Below, piece by piece: positions 41,470 through 49,951 of a stretch of 64,000 nucleotides of DNA; the first letter of the stretch is position 1, and each line of letters begins with the position of its first letter. The notes under the pieces are model-generated. The model was given only the letters and a program-made list of their open reading frames with translations, ran no database searches and was not told where the DNA came from. The position numbers were made by a program, and so were the translations under genes. Source of the stretch: CAYNJY01 sp964397755 (lineage in GTDB: Bacteria > Patescibacteriota > Microgenomatia > UBA10105 > UBA927); assembly GCA_964397755.1 (NCBI GenBank), contig CAYNJY010000001.1:1-64000 (forward strand). The letters are read 5' to 3'.

Positions 41470-41685
41470 ATGGATAAACCGTTCGTTCCAAGTATTCCAA
41501 ACGTCGCTCCGGCACGCTTCCTTCAGGAAGTTATTGCGGAGCTTAAGAAAGTTAGCTGGCCCGGCAGGCAGGAGATACTCAAGCTCACCGCAACGGTCAT
41601 TGTCTTGTCACTGATCATTGGTGCGTTCATTGGCCTACTCGACATCACATTCGTTAAGCTCACATCTGTCCTCTTTGCTCGCTAA
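41470..41685 (+). CDS. secE: Preprotein translocase subunit SecE
   Basis: This 71-residue protein is the small clamp subunit of the SecYEG channel. It has an amphipathic helix with the signature FLQEVIAELKKVSWPGRQE and one membrane helix (residues about 42-63). It precedes nusG by 4 bases, the standard order. Confidence 0.94.
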   Translation: MDKPFVPSIPNVAPARFLQEVIAELKKVSWPGRQEILKLTATVIVLSLIIGAFIGLLDITFVKLTSVLFAR

Positions 41686-41689
41686 GCGT

Positions 41690-42289
41690 ATGGCTGATCA
41701 ACTCGTTCCAGAAGAACCGCATGCAGAACCGGAGCCTATGACACAACCGGCGACTGATCCATCGGCTGCTGGCAAGTGGTACGTGGTCCACACCTATTCC
41801 GGCCATGAGAACAAGGTGGCAACGAACCTCAGACAGCGCGTCGAGACGCAGAAACTCACGTACAAAATCTTTGACGTCGTGGTGCCGACGAGGAACGTCG
41901 TCCAAGTGCGCCACGGCAAAAAAGAAGAAGTTAAGGAGAAAATTTTTCCGGGCTACATTTTGGTCAAAATGATCCTTGCCGACGATAGCTGGCTCGCAGT
42001 CAGAACGACCGCCGGGGTCACGGCCTTTGTCGGCGCCGGCAACAAACCCACCCCGATCTCTGACAAGGAGGTCGATGCGATTAAAAAATTCATGGAGATG
42101 GAGGCGCCCACCTACAAAGCCAGCTTCTCGGTCGGCGAGGCAGTCAAGATCGTCGACGGCCCGTTTGCCGACTTTTTGGGTGCCATCGACACGATTGACG
42201 AGGAAAAGGGTAAACTAAAGGTCCTCGTCTCAATTTTCGGGAGAGAAACACCGGTTGAGCTCGACTTCTTGCAGATTGCAAAATTATAA
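41690..42289 (+). CDS. nusG: Transcription termination/antitermination factor NusG
   Basis: NusG binds RNA polymerase and couples transcription to translation. The 199-residue protein has the NGN domain (KWYVVHTYSGHENKVATNLR; IFPGYILVKM) and a C-terminal KOW domain (SVGEAVKIVDGPFADFLG). An acidic Pro/Glu-rich tail of about 20 residues precedes the NGN domain. The start is ATG 41690, four bases after the secE stop. Confidence 0.96.
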   Translation: MADQLVPEEPHAEPEPMTQPATDPSAAGKWYVVHTYSGHENKVATNLRQRVETQKLTYKIFDVVVPTRNVVQVRHGKKEEVKEKIFPGYILVKMILADDSWLAVRTTAGVTAFVGAGNKPTPISDKEVDAIKKFMEMEAPTYKASFSVGEAVKIVDGPFADFLGAIDTIDEEKGKLKVLVSIFGRETPVELDFLQIAKL

Positions 42290-42501
42290 ATCCTCCTCGT
42301 CGAGCGAAATCCTGAACGCAGTCGAAGGAGAACTCGATTTTCTCCATATAAGTAAACTGTAGTCGAGCTTGACATCTTTATCTTTGTGATAGTAACCTAG
42401 ANNNNNNNNNNNNNNNNNNNNNNNNNNNNNNNNNNNNNNNNNNNNNNNNNNNNNNNNNNNNNNNNNNNNNNNNNNNNNNNNNNNNNNNNNNNNNNNNNNN
42501 N
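42290..42501. other. Non-coding stretch and assembly gap (100 N at 42402-42501)
   Basis: The 112 bases before the gap contain TTGACA at about 42369, a possible promoter for the truncated gene after the gap. The gap is exactly 100 N and its length is unknown. It separates nusG from rplK, which are normally adjacent. Confidence 0.8.
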
Positions 42502-42783
42502 GCTGAAAAAATCGTAGTGGGAACGCCACTTGTGATAGGTGTTGTCGGGCTCATCGCACATCCGGAATGGTTGACCGCAGGAAATGTGTTGGCAGGTGTA
42601 CTTGTAACTTCTTTCGGCGCTGTAGTTCACGGACGAAGCAGCCCATCGCGTAGAGAGAGGGAAGTTTACTTCGTTGGCGATCCAGAAGAAACATCCATTG
42701 GAGATTTTCATCTACTTGGGAGACGCAGGGGTGGTATGAATGTTGATGGCGATGCGATGGCTAAAAGAAAGTACAGAAAATAA
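42502..42783 (+). CDS. Membrane protein fragment, 5' end lost in gap
   Basis: The open frame enters from the gap and ends at 42783. The visible 93 residues have one or two hydrophobic segments (VVGTPLVIGVVGLIAH and GNVLAGVLVTSFGAVVHG), then a charged C-terminus. The family is not recognised and the start is unknown. Confidence 0.5.
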   Translation, partial: AEKIVVGTPLVIGVVGLIAHPEWLTAGNVLAGVLVTSFGAVVHGRSSPSRREREVYFVGDPEETSIGDFHLLGRRRGGMNVDGDAMAKRKYRK

Positions 42784-42865
42784 CTTCCCCTTTTTCTTGC
42801 TCCGAAAACCCTCTATGCACCGCATCACCTGGGAGATGATGTTGTACCTACACCGAGGGATTTTC

Positions 42866-43240
42866 TTACGGGCTCATGCCGGGAGGAAGGGTCGGGCGGA
42901 GATCGGGGTCATTTGGACAAAGCGTACCCGTGACTGGATCTTTATATCCTTGAGTGTCAGGTATGGCCCATGATGGAGGACATTGCTTTAGCGTATAGAG
43001 GTAATAGTTGATAGCGTCCTGACCCTGAAGTACAGGCGTAGGTGTAGGGCTCGGGCGAATCTTGAGGGGGAAAATCATATCTTTGCGCATTTTCTTCAGA
43101 GTTCCCGATGCTTTCGGCGTCGACGACCCCGGTGGAGGATAGATGCGCCGAGCATACGTAGAGGGAGAGGTCGCTGGAGACGTCAAGAGAAGATACCCTA
43201 GAAACGGTATCGCGATCAACAAATACAGCGCATCTCGCAT
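42866..43240 (-). CDS. Small anchored or secreted protein with Pro/Thr stalk
   Basis: This 124-residue protein has one N-terminal hydrophobic helix (residues about 5-21), a Ser/Pro/Thr-rich stretch and a C-terminal part with two Cys (KQCPPSWAIPD; GTLCPNDPDL). It resembles other anchored small proteins in this window in layout, not in sequence. It lies inside the ribosomal cluster on the opposite strand. Function is unknown. Confidence 0.55.
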   Translation of the reverse strand: MRDALYLLIAIPFLGYLLLTSPATSPSTYARRIYPPPGSSTPKASGTLKKMRKDMIFPLKIRPSPTPTPVLQGQDAINYYLYTLKQCPPSWAIPDTQGYKDPVTGTLCPNDPDLRPTLPPGMSP

Positions 43241-43460
43241 AGTTTATGTCAGCATAGAACACGTAAGAGACACTTGTCAATGTGTATCTGATCTGTTACT
43301 ATTACCCTACTTCGCCTTCGGTGAGCCCTTCGGAGACTCAGGGCGAGGGAGAAACCGGGGAATCTAGGTTTCGCAGGTTGTACTATAAGAAGAAGCGTAT
43401 ACCTCTTGCAATCTCTCCCCTTGTTTCTTGTAGCAACGATTATCCCGGATGATAGCGGAT

Positions 43461-43892
43461 ATGAAAAAGGTTAAGACCATTATCAAACTCAACCTCCCCG
43501 CCGGTGAAGCCACCCCCGCTCCTCCGGTCGGACCCGCGCTCGGCCAGCATGGACTCGCTATCATGGAGTTTGTCAAGGCCTACAACGAAAAAACTGCCAA
43601 GCTCAAAGGCCAGACGATTCCGGCGGTCATCACCGTCTATGTAGACCGCACGTTTTCCTTCATCACCAAACTTCCGCCAGTCGCCGCCCTTATCAAAAAA
43701 GCGCTTGCACTCCCAAAAGGCAGCGGCAAAGCCGGCCGCGAATCTGCCGGGAAACTAACCAAAACGCAGGTTGAGCAGATCGCCCGCGAGAAGCTCGCTG
43801 ACCTCAATACTGACTCGCTGGAAGCTGCAATGAAAATCGTTGCCGGAACAGCAAGATCGATGGGGATCGATGTTGAAAAATCGAAAATCTGA
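43461..43892 (+). CDS. rplK: 50S ribosomal protein L11
   Basis: L11 forms the GTPase-associated stalk base with 23S rRNA. The 143-residue protein has KLNLPAGEATPAPPVGPALG, then QHGLAIMEFVKAYNEKT and the C-terminal RNA-binding domain with KTQVEQIAREKL and ARSMGI. An in-frame ATG at 43449 could add four residues. Confidence 0.96.
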   Translation: MKKVKTIIKLNLPAGEATPAPPVGPALGQHGLAIMEFVKAYNEKTAKLKGQTIPAVITVYVDRTFSFITKLPPVAALIKKALALPKGSGKAGRESAGKLTKTQVEQIAREKLADLNTDSLEAAMKIVAGTARSMGIDVEKSKI

Positions 43893-43961
43893 GATCTAAA
43901 ATCGAAAATCTAAAATACCGCAAGTTTTTCGATTTTACATTTTAGTTTTTACATTGTACTT

Positions 43962-44822
43962 ATGGGTAAAATCAGAGTCGCCAAACTTGGAGACGAAAAG
44001 CAGGAAAAAGAACAGAAGCGCCGGTCAGAGGCGCGCCGCCAGACCAAAGATTCAAAAAAAATGAAGGTCGAGGGCGTCGGCCTCAAAGGCGGGGAACGCG
44101 TCGCCGTGGTTGAGGGAACGGATATCAAGCCGGAGTTTAAGAGGCTCGTTGAGGAAGTGGAGGCTGGCACTTCTCCGGGAACAACCCCTCCGAAAAAACC
44201 CAAGCAACCGAAGGAACGTAAAACCCGCGGGAGACGCTACCAAGAGGCGCTGAAGCTTGTTGAGAAAAACCGCCTTTACCCGCTCGCCGAAGCAGTCAGC
44301 GTAGTCAAGCGGACGAGTTTCACGCGCTTTGACGGCACGGTCGAGCTCCATGTGAACCTTAACCCGCTCTCCATTGGCGACAAGAAAGATTACCGCGGCG
44401 CTGTCTCACTGCCTCATAGCACCGGACGCGAGGTGCGGGTGGCGATTGCCGATGATACGCTCCTTGCCGAAATCCAATCCGGCAAAATCAATTTTGATAT
44501 TCTCGTCGCTCACCCGTCACTCATGCCTAAACTCGCGAAGTTGGCCAAAATCTTAGGGCCGAAGGGTCTCATGCCCAATCCCAAAAACCGTACCGTCTCG
44601 ACTGAACCTGAGAAACGCGCGAAGGAACTGGCAACCGGCGAGGTGAATTTCAAAACTGAACCGGGTCAGCCCCTGATCCATATCGCCCTTGGCAAAGTCT
44701 CGTTTGAAGACAAAAAGCTTACCGACAACGTCAACGCCATCTTAGACGCCATCGGCCGGGATAAAATCCTCAAGGCGACCCTCGCCGCCACCATGGGTCC
44801 GGGTGTAAAACTGAAGCTCTGA
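43962..44822 (+). CDS. rplA: 50S ribosomal protein L1 with long basic N-terminal extension
   Basis: This 286-residue protein is longer than the usual L1 of about 230. The last 200 residues carry the L1 core (RRYQEALKLVEKNRLYPLAEA, KNRTVSTEPEKRAKEL, LGPKGLMPNPKN). The first about 85 residues are extra: a Lys/Arg/Glu-rich helix (KQEKEQKRRSEARRQTKDSK) and a Pro/Lys linker. The extension might bind rRNA. Downstream, GCAAGGGG/CCCCTTGC at about 44828 can form a hairpin. Confidence 0.94.
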   Translation: MGKIRVAKLGDEKQEKEQKRRSEARRQTKDSKKMKVEGVGLKGGERVAVVEGTDIKPEFKRLVEEVEAGTSPGTTPPKKPKQPKERKTRGRRYQEALKLVEKNRLYPLAEAVSVVKRTSFTRFDGTVELHVNLNPLSIGDKKDYRGAVSLPHSTGREVRVAIADDTLLAEIQSGKINFDILVAHPSLMPKLAKLAKILGPKGLMPNPKNRTVSTEPEKRAKELATGEVNFKTEPGQPLIHIALGKVSFEDKKLTDNVNAILDAIGRDKILKATLAATMGPGVKLKL

Positions 44823-44888
44823 TTCTGCAAGGGGCCCCCTTGCGAAGCTAAAACCTTGCGAAGCTAAAAATAAAAGTCAAACTCGGCC

Positions 44889-44917
44889 TTGCTTCGCTTC
44901 GGAAAAGTTGATATAGT
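44889..44917 (+). promoter_or_regulatory. Promoter for the rplJ-rplL leader
   Basis: TTGCTT and TATAGT (44912-44917) are separated by 17 bases. The start would lie just upstream of the L10 leader. Confidence 0.5.
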
Positions 44918-44924
44918 AGCTGTT

Positions 44925-45012
44925 GTCCTAAAGACCGTAGGTGGAGCGAAGCGACATCCCGAGTGAAACGAGGGACCTCCAACGTTCCATAATTCCTACC
45001 GAGGGATTCATT
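44925..45012 (+). ncRNA. Ribosomal protein L10 leader
   Basis: The sequence carries the conserved words of the L10-leader family: AAGACCGTAGGTGGAG at 44931 and CCTACCGAGGG at 44997. AGGTGG...CCTCC and GTAGG...CCTAC pair as in the family. The L10-(L12)4 complex binds this RNA and represses its own synthesis. An attenuator follows at 45048. Confidence 0.85.
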
Positions 45013-45067
45013 CGTTCATAGTTCATGCATACACCATGAACGAAACTCCCGCGGTAGCGGGATTTTT
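45011..45067 (+). terminator. Attenuator hairpins between L10 leader and rplJ
   Basis: A hairpin TTCGTTCAT/ATGAACGAA (45011-45045) is followed by CCCGC-GGTA-GCGGG (45048-45061) and ATTTTTAG, a typical intrinsic terminator. It sits 80 bases before rplJ, so read-through probably sets rplJ-rplL expression. Confidence 0.65.
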
Positions 45068-45146
45068 AGTGGTGTCGTTAGTGAATGAATTCTTAATTCA
45101 TGAGCTTACGAACCACTATGGTGAGGACTGAAAGGACGAATCCATT

Positions 45147-45680
45147 ATGGCCCATACAAGTAAGGGTACGCCAAAAAAAATCAATGCTGTCAGTGCTTTG
45201 ACGGATAAAGTTTCCCGTGCCAAAGCCATAGTTTTAACCGACTACCGTGGTTTGAAGCACAAGCAGTTTGAGCAGTTGCGAAAATTACTCAAAAAGCTCG
45301 AGGCAGAGCTTGTGGTTGCCAAAAACAGACTTCTCCTAAGGGCGTTAGGCGATCGCGCGGAGGGCATTGCGGAACTCTTCAGGGAACCGACGGCGACTCT
45401 TTTCGCCTACGGCGATGAGGCGGCAGCGCTTAAGGAGCTCGTCAAGTTTTTCAAAAACGCTGGCGCCGGCAAAACCAAGGGCGGTCTTTTGGGCGCTCAG
45501 CTTCTTTCCGACGCCGAGGTCACAAGATTGGCAAGTTTACCCACGCGCGAGATTCTCTTGGCCCAGCTCGCGAGCCAGCTTAACGCGCCGATTTCGGGCC
45601 TCCACTATGCATTAAGCTGGAATATCAATACGCTTGTGTGGGCACTCAGTGCAGTAAAGGAAATAAAGTCAAAAAACTAA
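45147..45680 (+). CDS. rplJ: 50S ribosomal protein L10
   Basis: L10 anchors the L7/L12 dimers on the ribosome. The 177-residue protein has VLTDYRGLKHKQFEQLRKLL and VVAKNRLLLRAL in the N-terminal rRNA-binding domain and a C-terminal helix that binds L12 dimers (PISGLHYALSWNINTLVWALSAV). It lies after the L10 leader and attenuator. Confidence 0.95.
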   Translation: MAHTSKGTPKKINAVSALTDKVSRAKAIVLTDYRGLKHKQFEQLRKLLKKLEAELVVAKNRLLLRALGDRAEGIAELFREPTATLFAYGDEAAALKELVKFFKNAGAGKTKGGLLGAQLLSDAEVTRLASLPTREILLAQLASQLNAPISGLHYALSWNINTLVWALSAVKEIKSKN

Positions 45681-45685
45681 TGTGA

Positions 45686-45753
45686 TCCTCCTGATTTCCT
45701 TTGCGCCTTTTGGGTACTATTCGTACACGGCGCAAAAAGCGATCTTAGGAGGA
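45686..45753 (+). repeat. Nested inverted repeat between rplJ and rplL
   Basis: TCCTCCT (45686-45692) pairs with AGGAGGA (45747-45753), and TTGCGCC (45701-45707) with GGCGCAA (45729-45735). A further GAAACAG/CTGTTTC pair follows before rplL. An SD-like AGGAGGA is thus hidden in a stem. It may be a processing site or control the ratio of L10 to L12. Confidence 0.65.
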
Positions 45754-45820
45754 CGCAAGAAACAGTAATACTCTCGCCGTACGGCGAATCGCAAACTGTT
45801 TCTAGCGAAGGGAGGTGAAT

Positions 45821-46231
45821 ATGGCCAAACTAACGAAAGATGCTATTCTCAAAGCAGTTGAGGACATGACGGTTCTGGAACTCGCTGATCTCGTGAAGGC
45901 GCTCGAGGAAAAATTTGGCGTTTCCGCCCAGCCATTAAGCGGCTACGCCGCTCCGGCCGGGCAAGCAGCTGGAGGTGAAACCGGGGCGGGCGAATCCGGC
46001 TCAGCCGGACCCGAACAGACGGTCTTTAATGTGATGCTCGCTGATGGCGGAACCAACAAAATTGGCGTGATCAAAGCGGTCCGCGAGCTCGTGCCGACAC
46101 TCGGACTTCAGGACGCCAAAACGCTGGTTGAGTCCGCGCCCAAAGAGGTCTTAACCGGTGTCAACAAAGCAGCGGCAGAAGAGGCGAAGAAGAAGTTGGA
46201 AGCCGCGGGGGCAAAAGTTGAGCTAAAGTAA
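45821..46231 (+). CDS. rplL: 50S ribosomal protein L7/L12
   Basis: This 136-residue stalk protein binds translation factors. It has the N-terminal dimer helix (TVLELADLVKALEEKFGV), an Ala/Gly-rich hinge and the C-terminal domain (NKIGVIKAVRELVPTLGLQD; AKTLVESAPKEV). GGGAGGTGA stands before ATG 45821. An upstream GTG (45815) is less likely. Confidence 0.96.
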   Translation: MAKLTKDAILKAVEDMTVLELADLVKALEEKFGVSAQPLSGYAAPAGQAAGGETGAGESGSAGPEQTVFNVMLADGGTNKIGVIKAVRELVPTLGLQDAKTLVESAPKEVLTGVNKAAAEEAKKKLEAAGAKVELK

Positions 46232-46353
46232 CAGCATCCCCGCACAAAAGGTGAAACGTTTTAAGGCCGAGGATACCGCTTGCGTTGGGAAACTGTTGCC
46301 GATCCACCAACTGAGGGCGCCGAATGTGTCTAGGTCTGAAGCCTATTCTTTTA

Positions 46354-46566
46354 TCACTCATCACGGGAAACTTCGTTATCTCCAGAACCATCAGGGTCGC
46401 CTCCTTCAGCCCCACATGAAGGTGGGTCGTCAGATCTGTAAATAATTTGCCCGCCGAATGGGGATTCACTAGATGCTGGTTGCGGGGTAGCTTCTAAGCC
46501 TCCACCACCCGACCCAGCTCCTCCTGTACCGGGTGCGCCTCTACCAGAGGCCTTTTCATCATTCAT
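46354..46566 (-). CDS. Possible small Gly-rich acidic protein
   Basis: A 70-codon ORF on the minus strand after rplL. The product has a Gly/Ala-rich start and an acidic end without a membrane helix. No ribosome-binding site is clear. The stretch 46232-46634 otherwise holds nothing I recognise; I list this ORF because it is the best coding candidate. Confidence 0.3.
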   Translation of the reverse strand: MNDEKASGRGAPGTGGAGSGGGGLEATPQPASSESPFGGQIIYRSDDPPSCGAEGGDPDGSGDNEVSRDE

Positions 46567-46634
46567 ACTCTGTTAAAACACAAACAAGAAAATACAACCG
46601 GACGCAGGTGCACGTCGCAAAATAAATTCCCGCA

Positions 46635-47414
46635 TTACTCCCCTCTTTTATCCACACCGTGTCCCCATAATGGTTGACCAAGTTCCTCAATCGTCAGGTT
46701 TGGGTACATCGCAAAAAGTTTCGCAAAATCATCAACGATAGTGCGATCATAGAGCCTTCCATCCTCCCCTTGAATGTCCTCAAGCGCCCCATGGAGCGAA
46801 AACTGCCTGTCATGGTACGGCCGGTACTCTGCTCGCGAGACAATCTGGTCGATGACGGTGGCAACCCGAACAGAAAAAGACAGCTCGTCCCCGCTCTTTC
46901 TGTACGGCCCGCTTCCATCGAGCTTCTCGTGGTGATACCGAACGATATCGCGCACGACCTTGGAGATCTTCTCACCACTCGCCGCCTCGTACCGGTCAAG
47001 CACCGCTAGCCCAGCCTCCGGGTGTTTGAGAATCTCTTGGTAGTCAGCGTGGGTGAGCGAGCTTCTGTCCTTCTCCCACATTGCCGGATCGATAACTACC
47101 TCTGGTTTGCCGATATCGTGCAGGAGTACACCCAGATAGAGATCACGCAGGTTCACGTCTTTCGGAACATGGCCGCGAAAATGATGGAGGTAAAGCGTCA
47201 GGAGGGCCGCCTCGCGCATCCCGTGAGCGAACCACCGCTTACGGTCCTTTCTGTGAGTATCGCCGATGCGATCCCAGGTGTCAGACGACACGACTCGCAC
47301 GGCGAGAATTGCCGCGTCAAGGAAGGCTTCTGTCACGCTTGCGAGCTTGCCCACCTCAGCAAGGCCCTGACGCAGCTCTTCAAGGGATCTCGTCTGTGTT
47401 TCCTTTTTTGTCAT
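46635..47414 (-). CDS. HD-domain phosphohydrolase, HD-GYP-like
   Basis: This 259-residue protein has an HD-type metal site: WFAHGMREAALL, GVLLHDIGKPEV and KHPEAG, then YHHEKLDGSGPY, which resembles the HHExxDGxGYP motif of cyclic-di-GMP phosphodiesterases. The GYP triplet is GPY here. It may cleave a cyclic dinucleotide or another phosphate ester; I cannot say which. The start is ATG 47414, with TATAAT 9 bases upstream. Confidence 0.8.
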   Translation of the reverse strand: MTKKETQTRSLEELRQGLAEVGKLASVTEAFLDAAILAVRVVSSDTWDRIGDTHRKDRKRWFAHGMREAALLTLYLHHFRGHVPKDVNLRDLYLGVLLHDIGKPEVVIDPAMWEKDRSSLTHADYQEILKHPEAGLAVLDRYEAASGEKISKVVRDIVRYHHEKLDGSGPYRKSGDELSFSVRVATVIDQIVSRAEYRPYHDRQFSLHGALEDIQGEDGRLYDRTIVDDFAKLFAMYPNLTIEELGQPLWGHGVDKRGE

Positions 47415-47621
47415 GAAAAGCGTATTATACGCCGGACCCAAGTCACTGTTCAAATACCTTCAAACTACATAAAACTCGCTGCCACTCTTTGATCCCTCTT
47501 GACAATATTTGATCATGGGTGTACCGTTATGAATGATAATGATCCCCTGCCCACGGAGGCAGTTAATTAGTCTTAGTCTTCTTCTAAGTAACTAAGTAAC
47601 TAATTAACGAAAGAACGACCT

Positions 47622-47822
47622 ATGGCCTTTGGTGATGAATGGCCGGATTTACTCACTGTCCGCGAAGTGGCGAAAATTTTGCGCGTCTCTCCCCTGACGA
47701 TCAAGCGCTGGGGCAAGCGGGGTAAACTGCCGGCGATCAGGATCAACTCCCGCGGCGACCGCCGCTACAAGAAAGAGGCCGTCCTCTGGTTACTCGGCCA
47801 ACAGCAAAAGAGTGATGTGTAA
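47622..47822 (+). CDS. MerR/excisionase-like helix-turn-helix protein
   Basis: This 66-residue protein has the short winged helix-turn-helix seen in BldC/excisionase proteins: LTVREVAKILRVSPLTIKRW, then GKLPAIRINSRGDRRYKKEAV. It probably binds DNA as an oligomer. The region before it (47560-47620) has AAGTAACTAAGTAACTAATTAAC repeats. Its targets are unknown. Confidence 0.82.
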   Translation: MAFGDEWPDLLTVREVAKILRVSPLTIKRWGKRGKLPAIRINSRGDRRYKKEAVLWLLGQQQKSDV

Positions 47823-47846
47823 AAACCAAACAGGCCCTGCATCAAG

Positions 47847-48692
47847 CTAACCCGGATTTGACTCTTTAAGGATACGGCTGGCTTCGGTCGGGTCCATCAC
47901 GTTGACGGAAAGCCCAGTCCCCAGCTCAAAGCCTGCCCGATACACAAAACGGGGGGTGATCCGGATGTACCAGTTGATCCCGTGGTAGATGTAGAAGTTA
48001 TAGACGAACTGGTCCGGGTGCTTCGGCCGAAGGCGTCCTTCGGTATACACAACGCGTATGCCTACCAGCGCCTCTTTGAGAATCGTCGCAAGATCTGCCA
48101 GTTCGGTATCACTCGTTTCGCTAAATTTCCCGCTCTCCATCTTAGGCGCAATCCAGACTTCATACGGCCACTGGGAAAAATCCGGGCAGTAGGTGATAAA
48201 ATACGTATTTTCGCTCACAATGTTTGCGATTGGTTCCCGCGTCAGCGCGTCGAGGGTTATCTGCTTGGGGATGACAACAAGCTGCGCATGGGGGTGGCTA
48301 AGCGACGCGCCGGCATGGAGCCCGTGGTTACAGAAGATAAGGACCTGGCCGTTTTGTTCGTGTGCGCGGTAGCGGTCGCGGTAGCTGGTCAAAACCCGCG
48401 TCACCTGGTCAATGGGCAGGTCCTCTAGATCTTTCTCGTGGTCTGGGCTGTGGATGATGACTTCGTGGATGTCGGTAATCGGAAATTTGTTCGGCACGAC
48501 GCGCACCAACCATCCCGGCTTGTCTTTCTCTCCCGAGCCAATGCGATAGACTTCCGGAGGAGTCATCGCCTCGCTCCCCACGCAGAAGGGACAGGCAGGC
48601 TTGATTTCGGCCGTATCTTCGGGTCTGGCACTTCGACCGGGCGCAATGATCACCCACCGCTGCGTTTTGGCATCAGGAACGTATTTAGCCAC
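47847..48692 (-). CDS. galT: Galactose-1-phosphate uridylyltransferase-like protein
   Basis: This 281-residue HIT-superfamily protein has the zinc motif CPFCVG near residue 35 and the nucleotidyl-transfer motif SHPHAQLVVIP (His about 131). It swaps UMP between UDP-glucose and galactose-1-phosphate or a related sugar phosphate. The start is GTG 48692. A GalU is encoded in the same window, but not next to it. Substrate assignment is by family only. Confidence 0.85.
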   Translation of the reverse strand: MAKYVPDAKTQRWVIIAPGRSARPEDTAEIKPACPFCVGSEAMTPPEVYRIGSGEKDKPGWLVRVVPNKFPITDIHEVIIHSPDHEKDLEDLPIDQVTRVLTSYRDRYRAHEQNGQVLIFCNHGLHAGASLSHPHAQLVVIPKQITLDALTREPIANIVSENTYFITYCPDFSQWPYEVWIAPKMESGKFSETSDTELADLATILKEALVGIRVVYTEGRLRPKHPDQFVYNFYIYHGINWYIRITPRFVYRAGFELGTGLSVNVMDPTEASRILKESNPG

Positions 48693-48848
48693 AGTTTCAC
48701 AATACTACAAATCCGACAAATACTACCAATACTATACATGAATGTTTCCCCGGTTTCACCTCAGAGAAGTAGCTTCGCCACACCTCCGAGGTGGCCGCAG
48801 GACTCCTCGGAGGTGAGTCAGGTAACTATACGTTCAATGTTATCTCAT

Positions 48849-49910
48849 TCATTTGTCATGTTTGTCGGATTGTGAAAATTGTGCAAGAAGCGCTTTGGCT
48901 TCGCGCTTCTTCTCCTCCGTCACCACGACCTCCACCAACCCAGACGTTCCAACTGGGCCACACCCCCAGAGAGCCATCTCCGGCTGACCATAATAAATGA
49001 CACTTCCCACAGGAGCCTCAACGATTGCTGAAAGAGTCAGCAGATCCTCCTCGCCATCAATGTCTAGAACCAACCGCTTCTTCCCCCTCCCCTTTGCCCA
49101 CTGCGTGATCGCCGCAACCGCAGCCCTGGCAATGTACCCCGGCCCGCTTTTGACTACAACACTCTGTAGTAATATACTTTTTTTCCAAGGGTAAAGACCG
49201 CGGTAGGGTTTGCGGCTGACTTTGTTGTCGATAACCAGAAGCGAGGGCGTAACGCCGGCTTCAAGGAGAGTTCTGGTTGCCACGTCACCCACCGTAATGA
49301 TGATTTTCCCCTGATGCTTCTTAAAGCTACCAGCTATGGCCTCACCAGTCAGAACTCTGCCCAAGGGTTGCGCCAGCACGGGTCGGAGGCTGTCGGGGAG
49401 AATGAGCTTGCCTTGCCGGTCAATTTCGCCATTGCGCAGCCGAGTTGAGGAAATGGCTCTTCTATCCTGCGCCTCCACCATCGGCACCTCAAGAAGAACC
49501 AACGGAGGAATCCCTCGACTCTTACGCATCAGGTTAATCTCCATGCCGCGACCTTTGTTTTCCCTCGTAACGATTAAGGCCTCAACACCTCGGGCCGACG
49601 CCGCCGGCTCAAAGGGATCGTCGATGGGGACGATTTCGGCGAGTCGAAGATAGCCTTTCTCTTTCAGCCAAGCTTCTAGAGCAGCGCGCCGTTTTACATA
49701 GGGCTGAATATGCAAGGGGCTTTTTCTACTTTCTATTTGATTTGTATATTTGATATTTGATATTTGAGATTTGAGATTACGAACGAACGTATCCGTCGTC
49801 AGCCCGATGGTTATCTTCTCCCCCACCGCAAAGGCGCGCGTCAGGACTGCCTCATGGCCTTTATGCATCCCGTCAAACGTCCCGGCAACAAACACCCTCT
49901 CAAATACCAT
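48849..49910 (-). CDS. Fused archaeal-type phosphopantetheine adenylyltransferase and DUF359 (dephospho-CoA kinase) protein
   Basis: The N-terminal half of this 353-residue protein is a nucleotidyltransferase of the archaeal CoaD type (VAGTFDGMHKGHEAVLTRA; GLTTDTFV; IDDPFEPA). The C-terminal half (about 185-350) is DUF359: TVGDVATRTLLEAG, LLVIDNKVSRKP, IDGEEDLLTL and VIYYGQPE. In Archaea DUF359 acts as a GTP-dependent dephospho-CoA kinase. Together they would catalyse the last two steps of CoA synthesis. Residues about 46-66 contain an in-frame repeat insertion (LKSQISNIKYTNQ). A fusion in a bacterium is noteworthy. Confidence 0.82.
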   Translation of the reverse strand: MVFERVFVAGTFDGMHKGHEAVLTRAFAVGEKITIGLTTDTFVRNLKSQISNIKYTNQIESRKSPLHIQPYVKRRAALEAWLKEKGYLRLAEIVPIDDPFEPAASARGVEALIVTRENKGRGMEINLMRKSRGIPPLVLLEVPMVEAQDRRAISSTRLRNGEIDRQGKLILPDSLRPVLAQPLGRVLTGEAIAGSFKKHQGKIIITVGDVATRTLLEAGVTPSLLVIDNKVSRKPYRGLYPWKKSILLQSVVVKSGPGYIARAAVAAITQWAKGRGKKRLVLDIDGEEDLLTLSAIVEAPVGSVIYYGQPEMALWGCGPVGTSGLVEVVVTEEKKREAKALLAQFSQSDKHDK

Positions 49911-49951
49911 AATGATCTTTACTCACAATTCATCGATGAATTATGAGTAAG

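Noticed and set aside
42284..42711. Open frames that bridge the gap at 42402-42501
   Set aside because: They consist mainly of undetermined residues and their frame depends on an arbitrary gap length.
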